This document shows, in pieces, positions 33,956 through 45,526 of a stretch of DNA of 64,000 bases (positions are counted from its first letter, which is position 1; each line of letters opens with the position of its first letter). The notes under the pieces were generated by a model. That model was not told the DNA's origin. It did not search any database and worked only from the letters and a program-made list of their open reading frames with translations. Origin of the DNA: Phaeotremella fagi (taxonomy: Eukaryota > Basidiomycota > Tremellomycetes > Tremellales > Phaeotremellaceae); contig BCHU01000004.1 of NCBI GenBank assembly GCA_001599715.1, forward strand, positions 1,550,001 to 1,614,000. Reading direction: 5' to 3'. The position numbers and the translations under genes are program-made.

Positions 33956-34564
33956 CTAGTGAAAAACTTTAGACAATATTTTGCGGATTGTACCCTTTGA
34001 CTTCCCACTTGTTTCCTCCTCCCCCTCTATATCAACTGGCAGAACTGTCTCCAAATCACCTTTACTTTCTGGATGAAGCATTTCATACTGGCTCAGAGCT
34101 ACTACCGCATTCTTTGCCCAAAGCCTTCGATGAAGACACCACATTTCATCAAAGGATGAAATAAACAGACTTGCGTCTTCACCACGCTGCTGTTCTACTA
34201 AGAACCTTTTGATTTCTTTGGAGGCTTCTTCATATGATTGATTTCTATAGTCTTTTGTGAAATATCGATCTTCAGCACTCATTGGTACATGTGTTGCTAT
34301 AAAGTTGATATTCAAATCGATAGTTCCATCCTCTTCTAAGCTCGATGTCAGAATTGTCGAATAATTGTCTGAGTAATTGCCCTTGGTCCAGAAGTTCTTC
34401 TTGGTCACCACGACATAAGACAAGTTTTTCTTTGATCTGAATGTGAGTGTCAATCACTTTTTTTTGTACCATTCAGAATTGTATATGATTGGGAGAGGTG
34501 TAAAATTGTTCACTCACCCATAGGATTTTGAGCTTGAACTGATATCACTAGACATAAGTGGCAT
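33956..34564 (-). CDS. Small hypothetical array protein, 175 aa (array member 2)
   Basis: Exons 34564-34518 and 34436-33956. First exon 47 nt, split Gly codon, same as member 1. Shared with member 1: NQSYEEASKEIKRFL, EDASLFISSFDEMWCLHRRLWAKNAV, HPESK, and the identical C-terminal 15 residues. Even the 3' flank is shared (CCAAAGAATACTAGTG just past each stop), so the duplication included downstream sequence. The N-terminal half (a beta-rich-looking stretch of alternating hydrophobic residues) has diverged. Function unknown. Confidence 0.75.
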
Positions 34565-35189
34565 TTTCTGAGTATCAAGATCGCAGAGCGTCTGGTGGGA
34601 TTAAGTGTGGGGAAGGGAAAGAAAGAGAAGAAAATATTAGAGGCTATCGTTGAGCTGGCTGCGGTATAGAGACACAAAGGTGATTGGTAGAAGCTCAATT
34701 ACCGAGGATAAGAGAACCGAAGAGAAGACCATTTCCTGCTGCTGTAGCTCCTTCGTAGTGGTGAAGCCACAAAGGTTGGATCTGTACTCGCATCCGAAGG
34801 AAGTTCAACTTGACAATCAAGGACTGGCCGCTTAATTCGTCTCATATATATTGCATTACATTCTGTTATGCTTGCGACTGATGTCAAGGATATACGGATG
34901 AGAGAAAAACTGTACGACTCGTTGTCTTCATAGTGGACTGAGTCATGTCATTTGGTACATTACACTGTTGAGCAGAACTGTACTCGGAAGACAACTGGCG
35001 TTCTGATGCTTAAAAGACCGACGACTGGTTACCAATGCTAACATTTCGGTGTAATGTAGTAAAGTAAAAGGATGGAACAATGGGTTGCACAGCAGAAGAT
35101 TAAAGAGAACCTCGGTATGTTCATCAGACATCACACAAGTCTACTCTACTGTAATCGTACATTCTTCCTCGAAGCCGCATCTCATCCAG
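34565..35189. other. Spacer between array members
   Basis: About 625 nt. Contains a copy of the promoter motif CCACAAAGGTTG (34768-34779) seen ahead of member 1. Open frames on both strands lack support and are not called. Confidence 0.4.
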
Positions 35190-35853
35190 TTATTCTCTAT
35201 TTAACTCTGTCGAAAGTACATTAGAAGGAGTGTTTGAGAGATTGGCTTCTTCCAACTCCTCAAATGAGGAAATGATTATATTCTCGAAACCTGGAAGCTT
35301 CCGTCTAACATCCCTCTTAATTCTCCACAAAGCGTCGGAGAATGAAAGTCTCCCGCACGAAACACTATATCCTTTAGGTCTGAGTTTAGCCCCATCCTTT
35401 GTTACCGTTAGGTGGAACCAGCGTTCGAAAACTCCATACTCGTTAACACCGCTGGATAATACTGTATTAAAACTGTCGTACATTCCGTGGGATCGAGTTT
35501 CGGAGGGTTCGCCTTCCGTAGTGAACGGGTATATGTATCTCTCTGAGAGTGATCCTCGGCTGAACAGATCAGGATGGTCATCGATTGAATGAGTATAAGA
35601 GTGAATCGCTAGACGATGAATTTTTCACTTACCCATTGACGCTGGGTTGGGTGATGATGTCGCTGCGGACGGGGAATTCTTGATCCCCTCTATGTAAACG
35701 AGGTCATTTGGGAGTTCTCATGAACTCTGATATACATAACAGAAATGTGGGAGAAGGCAAGAGTGATTGGGGACTTTCAGAAGGGACTGACCTTTTGAAA
35801 CCTTTGTATGGATTTTCCGCATTGACCTCTGGGAATGTTTCTTGCTCGGACAT
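35190..35853 (-). CDS. Small hypothetical array protein, 162 aa, shortened C-terminus (array member 3)
   Basis: Exons 35853-35792, 35689-35633, 35559-35190. The second intron again splits a Gly codon (…SVNG), matching the single intron of members 1 and 2; the first, 102-nt intron is extra. The middle contains SFSDALWRIKRDVRRKLPGF and then IIISSFEELEEANL, which aligns with LFISSFDEMWCLH. The conserved Trp of FDEMW is lost and the protein ends 17 residues later, without the C-terminal KILSKVF helix. It may therefore be a decaying or specialised member. The frame is intact. Function unknown. Confidence 0.65.
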
Positions 35854-36297
35854 TTCAGTAGACTCGCTGTATTGGTTGTAGTTGTATCAGTTGAGGAAAT
35901 TGTGATGTTTGAATTACGAAGTGGTTTGGAGAAGATAGGAAAAGATAAGAAGGAGAGAGATTCTCGACTGTAATATGCACTGACAAGAGATACAAAGGTT
36001 GTTACTGTACTCGAAATTCAACTCCCGATGATAAAGGACTGGATGCTTCTCACTCGGCTCATGTAAGTTACATTACATTTTATAGGGTTTGTGTTCTAAG
36101 TCAAGCCTACTGCGGGGAGAGTGACTTTACGACCCCTTGTCTTAGTAGTTTACGATCATTCAATGAGGTAAACTTGTGTGCGCTGAAGCACAACCGATGA
36201 TACAGTAGGCCTATCTTGAGTTCCCTCTTCTTTGTCTGTTACATCCCACTATCAGTGCATAAGAAATACGGAAAATAAAGTGAAAAATTATACAGAA
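35854..36297. other. Spacer between array members
   Basis: About 440 nt with the promoter of the gene starting at 35853; GATACAAAGGTTG at 35989 again echoes the CACAAAGGTT promoter word of the array. No gene seen. Confidence 0.4.
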
Positions 36298-36909
36298 TCA
36301 AAAGATTTTAGAAAGAAGCTCCTTCATCTTCTCTTTTCCACTTCCCGAACTCTTTACCAAAGTACTAACTTCCCCTTCACCTTCGATATATGCTACTGAA
36401 TATCTTTTCTCATACTCCTCGACTATCTCCCGATCACGCCCTACCCAACGTTTGTGATGAATTTGCCACATTTGATCGAAAGCTGAGAAAGTGGTTTCCT
36501 TCAGGTCGGGTATATGTCGAAAGTATTTATCGAAGACTACGCTATCTTGACAAAATAGACGGTAAGCTGTCCGAAATGATTTATCAGTATACTCTCTAGG
36601 ACAATCTGCAATGCATTTTTTATCTGGATGTGTTTGCCAACCAAGGTTGACACGGAATGACGCTTTGCCATTCTTGTCGAGTGCCGATTGTAAGCATGCT
36701 TTGTATTCGTTATTCGCAACCGATGAGGCTTGAATCAAAGCCATCGTGGAGACTGGTCGATGAGTGGGGGTTGAAAACCTATATTGGGATGATAGTCAGC
36801 TGGAAAATGGTCACTTCCTGTATGTAGAGTCTATTTGTACTCACCAAAAGGATTCGATGTCGTCGATTCTGTTGATACTAGGTCCATCGCTGCTAGACTG
36901 CTCTTCCAT
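36298..36909 (-). CDS. Small hypothetical array protein, 181 aa (array member 4)
   Basis: Exons 36909-36845 and 36778-36298. The start MEEQSSSDGPSINRID was taken because the first exon joins in phase through GTGAGT/ATATAG; the ATG at 36744 would cut off conserved sequence before the intron. The product has YTDKSFRTAYRLF in the place of NQSYEEASKEIKRF, then TTFSAFDQMWQIHHKRWVGR matching the FDEMW block, then a Gly/Glu/Ser linker, and ends GKEKMKELLSKIF, matching KGTIRKILSKVF. It is the most diverged complete member. Function unknown; the conserved Trp and amphipathic C-terminal helix suggest a protein-binding surface (inference). Confidence 0.72.
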
Positions 36910-37806
36910 CTTTGGTCCCGGATTGTAATTCTTCGTATGTAGTATATGATCACCTGGTTAAAGAAATGAAATATTGAGGAAAGAAAAGAGAAGGGCAGAA
37001 TAGGTATCGAAAAACATTGCTACTTTCAAATGATCAAGAGAAGGCGACGATGTACAAAGGATCACTTCCTGGGGCTGTTCCACATACAGTACCGTACATC
37101 ACTCTTTTCAGGCGTAATACATATGGCTTCAAATCACAGAAGCCCCCCCTGAGTCTTCTGTCATGTTAGAAATATGGATGTTTGATGAATTGATCTTGAG
37201 CTCCCTTGATTATCGATCTTGAGGAAATAAACTCCCAGACGACAAATAACTGAGACAGGGTGACTCGGAAGTTGTCTTGATTGTCACGTAGCAACCATCA
37301 TATCTACGATCTACGCCCTCTCCTTGAAACGTTTCTTGAATACACCGCAAAGGCGCAGAAGACGGTATTGCCGTTTGAGAAGGTGGTGTTCGAAGGATGT
37401 CTCATTCTCTAACAAAGGAGTCACGGATGCAATCATCGGAACTCAATCAATTTATTAATTACGAATGCGATCCATGGTGTGTGTCTGTCTCACTTTTTAG
37501 TTGATTTGTTTATCATAGCTGTACGATTACAGCGGGGTTTTCAACGGCGAAGACCTCTCCTTACATGATCAGTGAAGAGAATGATGACTAATGAGATCAG
37601 TCATTTTTATCGTCAGCTCTCGCCGGGGGGGGTATGCGGTTTATATATAAAGACCCATTGTTGTGAACGTTTTAGAAGCTTTTTTTCCCTAGACATCAAA
37701 GAATCGAATCTCACTCAACTTCCAATCCTCAGTTTCCAACCCTTATACTCAACCCTTATACTCAACTCTTATTTACATCCACTAAACAACTATAGAATAT
37801 AACAAA
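36910..37806. promoter_or_regulatory. Divergent spacer with a TATA box for the SMP-like gene
   Basis: About 900 nt. TTATATATAAAG at 37641-37652 is a strong TATA element about 155 nt upstream of the ATG at 37807. CAGTACCGTAC occurs near 37088. A G-run (GCCGGGGGGGG) lies at about 37622-37632. No gene supported. Confidence 0.55.
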
Positions 37807-38112
37807 ATGCCAAACCAAATGACTCAATCTGATGCCTCACGCATCCAATCAACTCAAGTAAGCTCAATCTGTTTCTTTCCCTACCAGGGCATCTATACTA
37901 ATCCTCCAACACCATAGGCTAAAGGTGGGCACGACACTTCTTCACACTCGTTCGCAGCTCGTGCTCAATCAGCTGGCGATCGCAATGCCAACGCTGGTTA
38001 CGGTGGTAGTGGTGGTAGTTGTGGATACCAATCTGGTGGAAATAAATCATCTGGCGGGGGAGGACAAGGTCAATCTCAATCTCACAGTTCTGGTTATGGT
38101 CAAAAGAAGTAG
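37807..38112 (+). CDS. SMP-domain-like small protein, 81 aa
   Basis: Exons 37807-37857 and 37918-38112. The segment MTQSDASRIQSTQAK followed by SHSFAARAQSAGDRN resembles the short seed-maturation-protein (SMP/LEA-like) motif that fungi carry in small stress-associated proteins. The C-terminus is Gly/Ser/Gln-rich (GGSGGS, GGGGQGQSQS). A clear TATA box upstream fits a strongly induced gene. The role (desiccation or general stress protection) is suggested by family membership only. The protein has no signal peptide and no membrane segment, so cytosol or nucleus is likely. Confidence 0.7.
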
Positions 38113-38455
38113 TTCAATCCGGCAGTGATCTATATAACTTTCCGCTGGTGAGCTCAACTTAGGTGTTTCGACAATGTATTGATTCAGTTTAGGTTTTTGA
38201 TAGGTTTTGATGGAATTGTTGGTTTTGGGAGGTCCTGTTCACAAAATTGATACACGCATATATATCTTGAGATGAATTTGTTTTGACTATGGTCCTCTTT
38301 CCCAGTGTGATAGACTGAGCTCTCTTCTGAAAAGATCCCAAGAAAGAACCACCTTTCCTCCGGCTGAATTTGCCACATCGATGACACGTCGATAGTCACC
38401 ACCAATACCTTTAACGAATTCTTCAATTTCAACCATCAACTCTTATCATATAATT

Positions 38456-39174
38456 ATGTCAGAAGGTATAGAACTCAGACCTATCGGAGCATCATCAGCA
38501 GGACGCCCAGACACCCCCTCCGGAGCTTTAGGTAGAGGATTCAGAGCAGCTGAAGACGCAGCGAAAGCGGCTGTTCATTTGGATGAAGGTGGGATGGATG
38601 TCGTTTCTGTTTGGGCTGTTGGGGCTGCTGGATGGTGAGCAAAATTGTTCTTATTGTGATGCACTGAGACTAATCTTACTGTGGTCCTAGGTTCGCTATT
38701 CTCGCACTTCCGTTATTACTTTTCCCAAGAATTCTCGTTTTCTTCAGTCAAACTCCCCCTGTCAATACTCTCTCCTCATCATCAAATCATTATGACGATT
38801 TAACTCCACTCGAGAAATATCTATCTCTATCACTAGCGCTGGGTTTAATAGCCCAATCACTTATCACCTTAATACTCCTCGTACCAACTTACACTCCACC
38901 TCAACCCGGTCGTCTCCCTTTGCTCACCGTCTCAGTGTTCCTGGTCTCACTCAGTAGTTTGGTTAGTTGGAACACGACTTCTGTAGGTGGATTAGGCAAG
39001 GTCGTTGCAGCTGGTAATGGAACCATCGCAATTTGGGGATGGTGGGTGGTAGTATTCGGAGGGGGCAGTTACAAGTCAAAGAAAACTGGAGCCGATAAAC
39101 GGACTTCTGCATTCCCGTTTTATAACACCAGTGCTGCGTCAGTTCAGAAGAAGGAATGGAAGAAAGCTCAATAG
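38456..39174 (+). CDS. Hypothetical membrane protein, 220 aa
   Basis: Exons 38456-38634 and 38691-39174. Hydrophobic segments are seen at about 47-73 (VWAVGAAGWFAILALPLLLF), 105-127 (LSLALGLIAQSLITLILLV), 136-152 (LPLLTVSVFLVSLSSLV) and 163-185, giving about four membrane helices. The N-terminus is polar and the C-terminus lysine-rich (KKEWKKAQ). No catalytic or transport signature is recognised. A small conserved fungal membrane protein, perhaps of an internal membrane, is the most that can be said. Junction GTGAGC/TCCTAG joins a split Trp codon. Confidence 0.75.
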
Positions 39175-39286
39175 GAAGGTGGTTCTTTGTATTTAGTTCG
39201 ATGATTTGTTTATTATACACGACATGATGATGTGATTACATTTTTAGAACAAAGTTGGTCAAGTACAGATTATCGTCCTCCATCTC

Positions 39287-40512
39287 TTACATTAACCTCG
39301 ACCCTCCCTTGAACATATCCCATTCCTCACCACCGTTCCCCAATATATCCTCAATCTCGTCATCGAATTCATCGCCAACATCGATAGATCTTCGAGGTGA
39401 ATTAGGAGGAGGAACTTGGGACGAGATCGTAGGTTGAGAAAGTGGAATTGCAACTTTTTTGGTTGGTGTGGAGTTCAGTGTTGGTTGTTTGGTTTCTTTC
39501 ATCATAGTCGTACTAGGGAGAACTGGATTACCGTTTGGAAAACTGGTTTGAGTTGGAGGTTGATTGGGATAGGGTTGATTTTGGATCCATGATGGTTGAG
39601 CTGCTTGATGCGTTGTATTAGACATCTGTAGTTGTGGTTGCTGTTGTTGCTGTTGCTGTTGCTGCTGCAGTTGTTGGGTCTGAACTAACTTTGCTGGAAG
39701 AGGGATAGCCTGAACATGAGCTGCTTTACGCTTCTGTGGACGAACAGTAGTCCTATCGATCTTTTCCAGTCCCAAGCAGTTGAATCCATTCGAACGATCT
39801 AAGATAACAGACTTCCAAATCTTTGGTATCGTCAATATCAGATCTTTACCAAGTATCGTCGCAGGTTTAGCTGGATTTTCAACCGTGTTGAAATCCCAAT
39901 AATAATGGTGATATATAGATGATTGAGTTAAGGATGATGTTGGATTTCCTGGTTTGTAGTTCAATTGTAACCTGTGAAGAGTTTAGTGTTGGTTCATTGT
40001 GATTCTTCTAGGACTCACCAGACGATCGCTCTATATGGTTCAGCAGTGTGTTTGAGATTCGTTTGAGCTCTTAATAATTGTTCTGTGGTCATTATAAGAT
40101 TCTCATCACGTACACCAGATTGTTTAGTTGATGATATAGGAGCAGCTGGAGTTGGTTTGACGACAGGTTGAATGATTTGTGAATTGTAAAGGTTTCTTGC
40201 TGTTATGATCGTATTTTCCTATCTCACGTTAGGAATACTTCGATGTAGAGATTGATTCATGGCTCACCATTAGAGTTATACTTTCTGACCAGAACCGATT
40301 GAATAATGGAGGATCTAGACATTGGATACAGGTCGTTGGGGTGATCTGGGTGAATTAGGTCAACACCACCAATCGAGTTTCTGTCAACTACTCACCTTTG
40401 GTTTTTTGTCGAATATGACCCAAGGTTCTAACCTATTACACACTACACAAGGAAGGCATTCCTCTGCATCTTTTGGTTTTAACCTGATCTTTTGCATCGA
40501 TGTTGAAGCCAT
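39287..40512 (-). CDS. Hypothetical protein with Cys-pair motif and poly-Gln tract, 359 aa
   Basis: Minus-strand exons 40512-40396, 40345-40268, 40218-40019, 39971-39287. The N-terminus has ECLPCVVCN and, after the first intron, CIQCLDPP. Four or five Cys in Cys-x2-Cys spacing could bind one zinc ion (inference). Residues about 235-255 are a poly-Gln run coded mostly by CAA/CAG alternation; the C-terminus is Pro/Ser-rich and ends in an acidic patch (DEFDDEIEDIL). Such composition is common in nuclear regulatory proteins. No named domain recognised. It is divergent from the CSN4 gene, with about 130 nt between starts. Confidence 0.72.
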
Positions 40513-40644
40513 AACGTTGGTTGTCGAAAGTGAAAGTGAATTTGTTGGTCAATAGTTTATTTAGTCGCCCTCCACTTTGACATTCAACATCCATTAATCG
40601 TTCTGATAACCATTTTCAGTTCAATCAACAATCGTTTCAACATC

Positions 40645-42483
40645 ATGTCGGACTTATCAGACCAACTAGAATCCATCTTATCAATATCGTAAGTGATCTC
40701 ACCAAGTTTCAAGCATCGTCTAATCTACAAAACTCGAAGAAATCAAAAGGAACGCACAACCTCTTACCTATCACTTCTAACCAATCTCCTAACCAATCCA
40801 ACATCTCCAGATGCACTCACCTCACTTGGTCAGCACCTAACAACAACATCATCAATGGCTATGGTAGTCGGTCGACGTGTTTTAGGTGCATTCGTTAGAT
40901 CGTTATGTGCTGGTTCAGGTATAGATCAAAAATTGACTCAAGATCACGAGTTCGATGATGAGAATTGGGATGCTTTGGGGAGACTCGCGTTCGATGGTGA
41001 GAAGGGTGCAGAGATTAGACGTGAGGTCGTTGAAGGTGTTTTGAGTGTTGATGGTATGGGTTGGTGTGATGAGCAGGTTAGTTGAGTTGAGGTTGACGAT
41101 TCATTGATGTCATTTTAGACCACTATCCTTCGTCATCTCCTTTCACATACCTTGGCCGCCGAGGAAGATTGGTTAGGTGCTGCTCAGGCATTGATGAAAA
41201 TCCCGTTGGAAGGTGGATCAAGGTAAGGATTGGTATGGAATTCAAATTGACTTGTTTAGACTCATACCTGATGAGGAAAAACTGGCTGTGTACATCCAGA
41301 TTGTTAGATTTCTTCTCGAGGTGAGGTTGAGGACATGAACGATCAGAGATTGTTGACTAACATCTTTCAGTGTGGTGAATCAGGTTCAGCTCAAATGTTC
41401 TATTCCAGAGCTTCACTTTTGATACATACGACCAAAGATAAAGAGACTCTTCTTAAATATCGACTATCTCAGGTAGGTACTGCTTCACACTTAAATCTTA
41501 CTTCTTCAGGCTCGATTGTTCGATTATTCTGCAAGATTCAACGAAGCTGCACAGAACTATCATGAGCTCAGTTTCGATTCTTCTATCGACGAATCTGATA
41601 GAATGCACATGCTGTAAGTCCATTCTTGGTTACCAATCTGATCACTTGTAGAAAAGCAGCAGTCACAGCAGCTCTCTTAGCACCCTCCGGACCCCTTCGT
41701 TCAAGAACCCTAGCAACTCTAAACAGAGACGATAGAATCGAAACGAGTCTCCCTCCATACTTATCGACGATGCTCCGTAAAATGTTGTTAGAATATATTC
41801 TACGTTCCGAGGAGGTTCAGGAATTTGAGAAAAGTTTGGAAGATCATCAGAGAGCTAGAGTTGAGGGCGGCGGGACGTTGTTGGAGAGAGCTGTTAGAGA
41901 ACATAATGTTGCTGCTTGTGGAAAGGTGGGTTTTAGCTGGGTGAATCAGGATTCGTACTTATGTTCGTTTGTTAGGTTTATGATAACATTGGATTTGATG
42001 GGCTGGGGGATTTACTTGGTTTAGATCCAGAGGCGGCTGAGGTTATGGCTAGGAAGTGAGTCGACATCATTGTTAGTGCAGCACTAGCTAACAGATATGT
42101 AGGATGATCGAACAAGGACGGTAATTTCGTTCTCATCCACTGACAATTCTACCCATTTTCTAATTTATCTACAGACTACGAGCATGGATCGATCAACCGC
42201 TTCATCTCTTATATTTCGAATCTCGTCAAGCTCACGATACAGACGCTGATGCACAGGGAACAGCTGGGGGATTGGGAGTCGTCAGAGAAGAAAAAGAGAT
42301 TGAAGGTGTTAGTTGGACTGAAAGATGGGATGACAGAATTCGAGCGACTTCAATCAAGGTGGGTCGAATACGAGGATTGCATTTTTATTGTACTGACTCC
42401 AGGTTCAGGTTGAAGCTATCGCTACCTCCATCCAATCAAAGGGATTGATCCCTATTCCCACTTCAGTTCCGGCCAGCTCCTAG
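40645..42483 (+). CDS. CSN4: COP9 signalosome complex subunit 4 (PCI domain)
   Basis: Eleven exons: 40645-40688, 40740-41076, 41119-41222, 41260-41320, 41371-41472, 41510-41613, 41652-41925, 41976-42055, 42103-42120, 42175-42358, 42403-42483; 462 aa. The COP9 signalosome removes Nedd8 from cullins. Recognised from the helical-repeat part (KYRLSQARLFDYSARFNEAAQNYHEL, here given in two halves: KYRLSQARLFDYSA and RFNEAAQNYHEL) and the PCI domain (YDNITFDGLGDLLGLDPEAA, then MIEQGRLRAWIDQ), the classic winged-helix part of CSN4 and its proteasome-lid relative RPN5. RPN5 is the alternative, but length and the KYRL…ARIF-type block favour CSN4. One exon is only 18 nt. Confidence 0.87.
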
Positions 42484-42679
42484 AACACGATGATATTAAC
42501 GAATTGTATAATAATCAAATGGGACTCGACCGGAAATCGAATCGCTTAAAATGTAGTTCTATTGTATATAGATGGAATGCAAGAGATGGAGATGGTCATA
42601 AATTGCATGAGAGGCGAAAAATATTTCGAAAGTGGTATAAGAAGTACTAAAACTAAACTTTTTCAACAACTCAATGTGA

Positions 42680-44031
42680 TTAGATATTAGGTTGAGTAGC
42701 TTGGGCGATAAGTTTCTATTAAAGTTTCAGTACTATTTTCTACAAATTTGTTAAAGACTTACAATTTGGGTAACGTCAGGTCCGTAAACTGACTTGAAGG
42801 CGTCGACATCACCAGTCAAACAGAGTAAATCTTGACAAGCAGAACCACCAGTTACGAAGTAGGTCGGAACGATACCTACATCAATTCTCAGTTATACAAA
42901 CTACCCAAACTTTAAGCAAGAGGAATGATACTCACTCCCGTCGGTTCCGACGAAATTTGATAAAAGCTGAGAAGCTGCGTGATCGAAGGACCAAATTGTC
43001 GATTGACCTTGGACACCGTTAGAGTCTTTGTCAGCTGTGCTGACGACTGTGTCGACTACTTTATCGAGGATATCCATTGGTGAGATTGGAACTATGTCTT
43101 GGACGGTTGAAAGGAGTGGGAGGTCGATATCGAATAAACCGTTACCGACTGTATTCGGCGTTTTAGTTTTGACACTAAATGAGGGGACTTACGTTTCTGA
43201 CCAGCTCCAACGACTGCGAAACTGATTGTTTGTTAGTGATTGTCGATGATTCGGTAGATGGCTCAGGACTTACCTGGGACTTCCTGATGACAAGATGTTG
43301 GAAGGTGCGTTGACTGGAACAGCAGCTAAGAGTTGGCCAGCTGCGTTGAAAACGTCATTCGGATTGACCTTTTGTTATGGTTAGCACAAATCTTGGGAAC
43401 GACAGGAAATGAACTCACTGGTGCGATATCGAATGGTGAGGAAGATGGGAGGAAAGAAAGTTTCAAAGCTTTATTAAGATCTGTGTCGATGTGGATACTG
43501 TGATACATGAGATGGTGAATATTAATGGAAACTTACACATCATCGCCATCCCCTGGGAGGGCGAGGAAACCGAAATCTGTATCATTGTTGGGGTCGGTGA
43601 TTCTGATAAGGAATCTCTTGACACTGTCGTTGAGGAGAATTAGTTGGAACCCATAGAGAAAGAAGGTGACTTACGCAGAGAATGAAAGTGAATTACCACT
43701 TCTTGGAGCTACCCAAAGAACGAATTAGCATATCAATCACACCCCGAGGAAATCACTTACCGGCACTTCGTTTAGTCGGTGGCAAAGGACCCAAACCCCG
43801 GGCCAATCTATCAGCATTAGTCTCAGGTTTCTTAGGTTGAACCTCTTCGTCGAATTTCCCATTTTCGTTCCCGGCATAAACGTCGGCTCTTGGAACAGGA
43901 ACGAATTCTGGATGAATAGATCCTGAGATTAAAGTGTCGTCATTGGGTTTTTGCGAGATGACTAGACCGTTCGCTTGGAGGAAGGTTAGACTTAGGGTTG
44001 TGATTGTTAAGATGTGGGTTAGTTGGACCAT
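42680..44031 (-). CDS. Secreted hypothetical protein, 318 aa
   Basis: Minus-strand, ten exons: 44031-43761, 43708-43675, 43623-43537, 43497-43419, 43368-43274, 43221-43193, 43148-42936, 42875-42763, 42715-42680 (nine listed junction-checked blocks). A signal peptide is clear (MVQLTHILTITTLSLTFLQA, cleavage near ANG). The middle has FGFLALPGDGDDV and FAVVGAGQKLGNGLFDID, and the C-terminal part has GTDGSIVPTYFVTGGSACQD with two Cys pairs at most. I do not recognise a family; secreted and soluble is inferred from the lack of other hydrophobic helices and of a GPI signal. Density of very small exons (29, 34 and 36 nt) is notable. The last acceptor (TTTAATAG) was chosen since it keeps an 11-codon open end. 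Confidence 0.72.
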
Positions 44032-44808
44032 CGTTTTGAAAGTGCGGGTAGCTTGTGTGTAATGAGTGTGTTGTTTTCGTTATTGGATCGTTAAATTCGT
44101 TAGATATGAACTGGATTGAGTGTCGATTAGAAAAGAAAATATGAGACGAGATGAGGATAAAACGAAAACCTCGTATCATTCACATATCTGATATATGAAT
44201 CCAAATCCCCGAAAAACTGACTCTGGCATGTATCAGTTCTCGACACTGAAAAACCAAAATCAGCCGCGTAAAGGCTGATTCTTTGCCACATTTGGAATGT
44301 TGGGTTTGGGTTTGGACCGGGGGAGTGTGGGTGAGGGGGTTTGACTGTGAGGCTGGTCGAGTCGTTATACAGCTCGTCTGAGACTTTTGGAAGGTCGGGT
44401 ATGATATTTCTGGTAACCTGAATCATGCAATTGGGTAATACCTCGATACGTTGTAATTTGAACTATGCGGTGTTGTTGTGGTGAAAAGAAGTGCCACGAA
44501 CTCAACACCAGGCTGCGAGTAGCAATAAATACATTGTGAAAGGATGATTCTTGCTGATAACCTCGGAGAGTGAATTAATCATGCTGAGATATGACAATCA
44601 TTTAATGAAATACGATCTCCTTAGAGGGGTTAAATCTCCGAAGGATATTCTAATTACTGTATTTTGGATTCAAGAAACTCCGCACCAAATGAGAATCGAA
44701 AGAGAAAAAGAGAAACTCCTTATTCATTTTACTTTCATCTTGTTTAACAATATACATTCATCTTTCCTGAGCTTACACGAATAATATAAAACAAAAAGCT
44801 TTACAGTA
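44032..44808. other. Divergent spacer
   Basis: About 780 nt between divergent starts. GTTGGGTTTGGGTTTGG at 44299-44315 is a short GGGTTT repeat, far too short to be telomeric. No gene supported; short frames on both strands are ignored. Confidence 0.45.
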
Positions 44809-45513
44809 ATGGCAACCAATACAATGGCAACCACTGCAACCAGCCCTGTAAGTACATCATAGAGACCTATCACTGACTTCAGTCCCCAATATGCGACGAA
44901 GGAAAAACATTCGATCTTCTTTTCTCCTTAGCGGAAACACTCGAAAAATACAGAGGTGAAGACGTTTCCTCACCACAATTCGTTCTCGGCAACATTGTCT
45001 GTGAGAGTATGAATCCATATTGGACCATGGTCATGAGGCAAACAAAAGTATTCGAATGTTGTAACAGCGACGTTTTCCAAGACCAAACTTCATGGAAAGT
45101 CGTCGATTCCGAACTGAATAAGTGGATTGGCTCCAGAAAAGTAGAATCTATCGATAACGTAAGTTAAAGAACTCAAGAGAATCTTTGGCTAAATCATTGA
45201 ACAGCTCATCAAAGAAAGCCTCGCCAAACCAGATCAACCGAGTGAGGAGTTATTCAAGATGATGGAGAGGCTTGCAGAAGACATTCAGTGGGTCAATGAT
45301 ACAGAATACAAAGGTAGTCAATGTAGTCGACTCGCTCGTCAGATCAAACAAAGTCTCGTTTCCGTCTACTCTTCGATCCGAAAGTCTTACAACAAAGAGG
45401 TTGAGGCGGAACTTGAAAAGGTTCGAATCAGTCTTTTGAGATCAAACTTCTCAGAGCTTGATGGGGTTGAGTATCAATGGGAGGAAGGGTTCAAAGGAAG
45501 TGTTTCCGAGTGA
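44809..45513 (+). CDS. Small hypothetical protein, 207 aa (distant relative of the 23-25 kb pair)
   Basis: Exons 44809-44847, 44883-45158, 45205-45513, all joining in phase 0, as do those of the two genes at 23435-25442. A short first exon (13 codons, MATNTMATTATSP) is followed by SPICDEGKTFDLLFSLAETL, which lines up with SDTQCTLYDNHSKLLDLCIEL and its copy. The rest diverges: the CxxC and CTDH motifs are absent, though ECCNSD is present. The C-terminus is charged and helical. I infer an old dispersed member of that family from gene layout plus weak similarity; function unknown. Confidence 0.65.
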
Positions 45514-45526
45514 TGGTGGTGATGTT

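Noticed and set aside
35230..35592. Plus-strand open frame of 120 codons
   Set aside because: Antisense to the third array member, whose exons join in phase and match its paralogues.
40645..42483. Proteasome lid subunit RPN5 as the identity of the PCI gene
   Set aside because: Length and the block around the helical repeats fit CSN4 better. RPN5 is a close relative and a profile search would settle it.
44299..44315. Telomere-like repeat GGGTTTGGGTTTGG
   Set aside because: Only two to three units, embedded between ordinary genes; not a telomere or an interstitial telomeric array of note.
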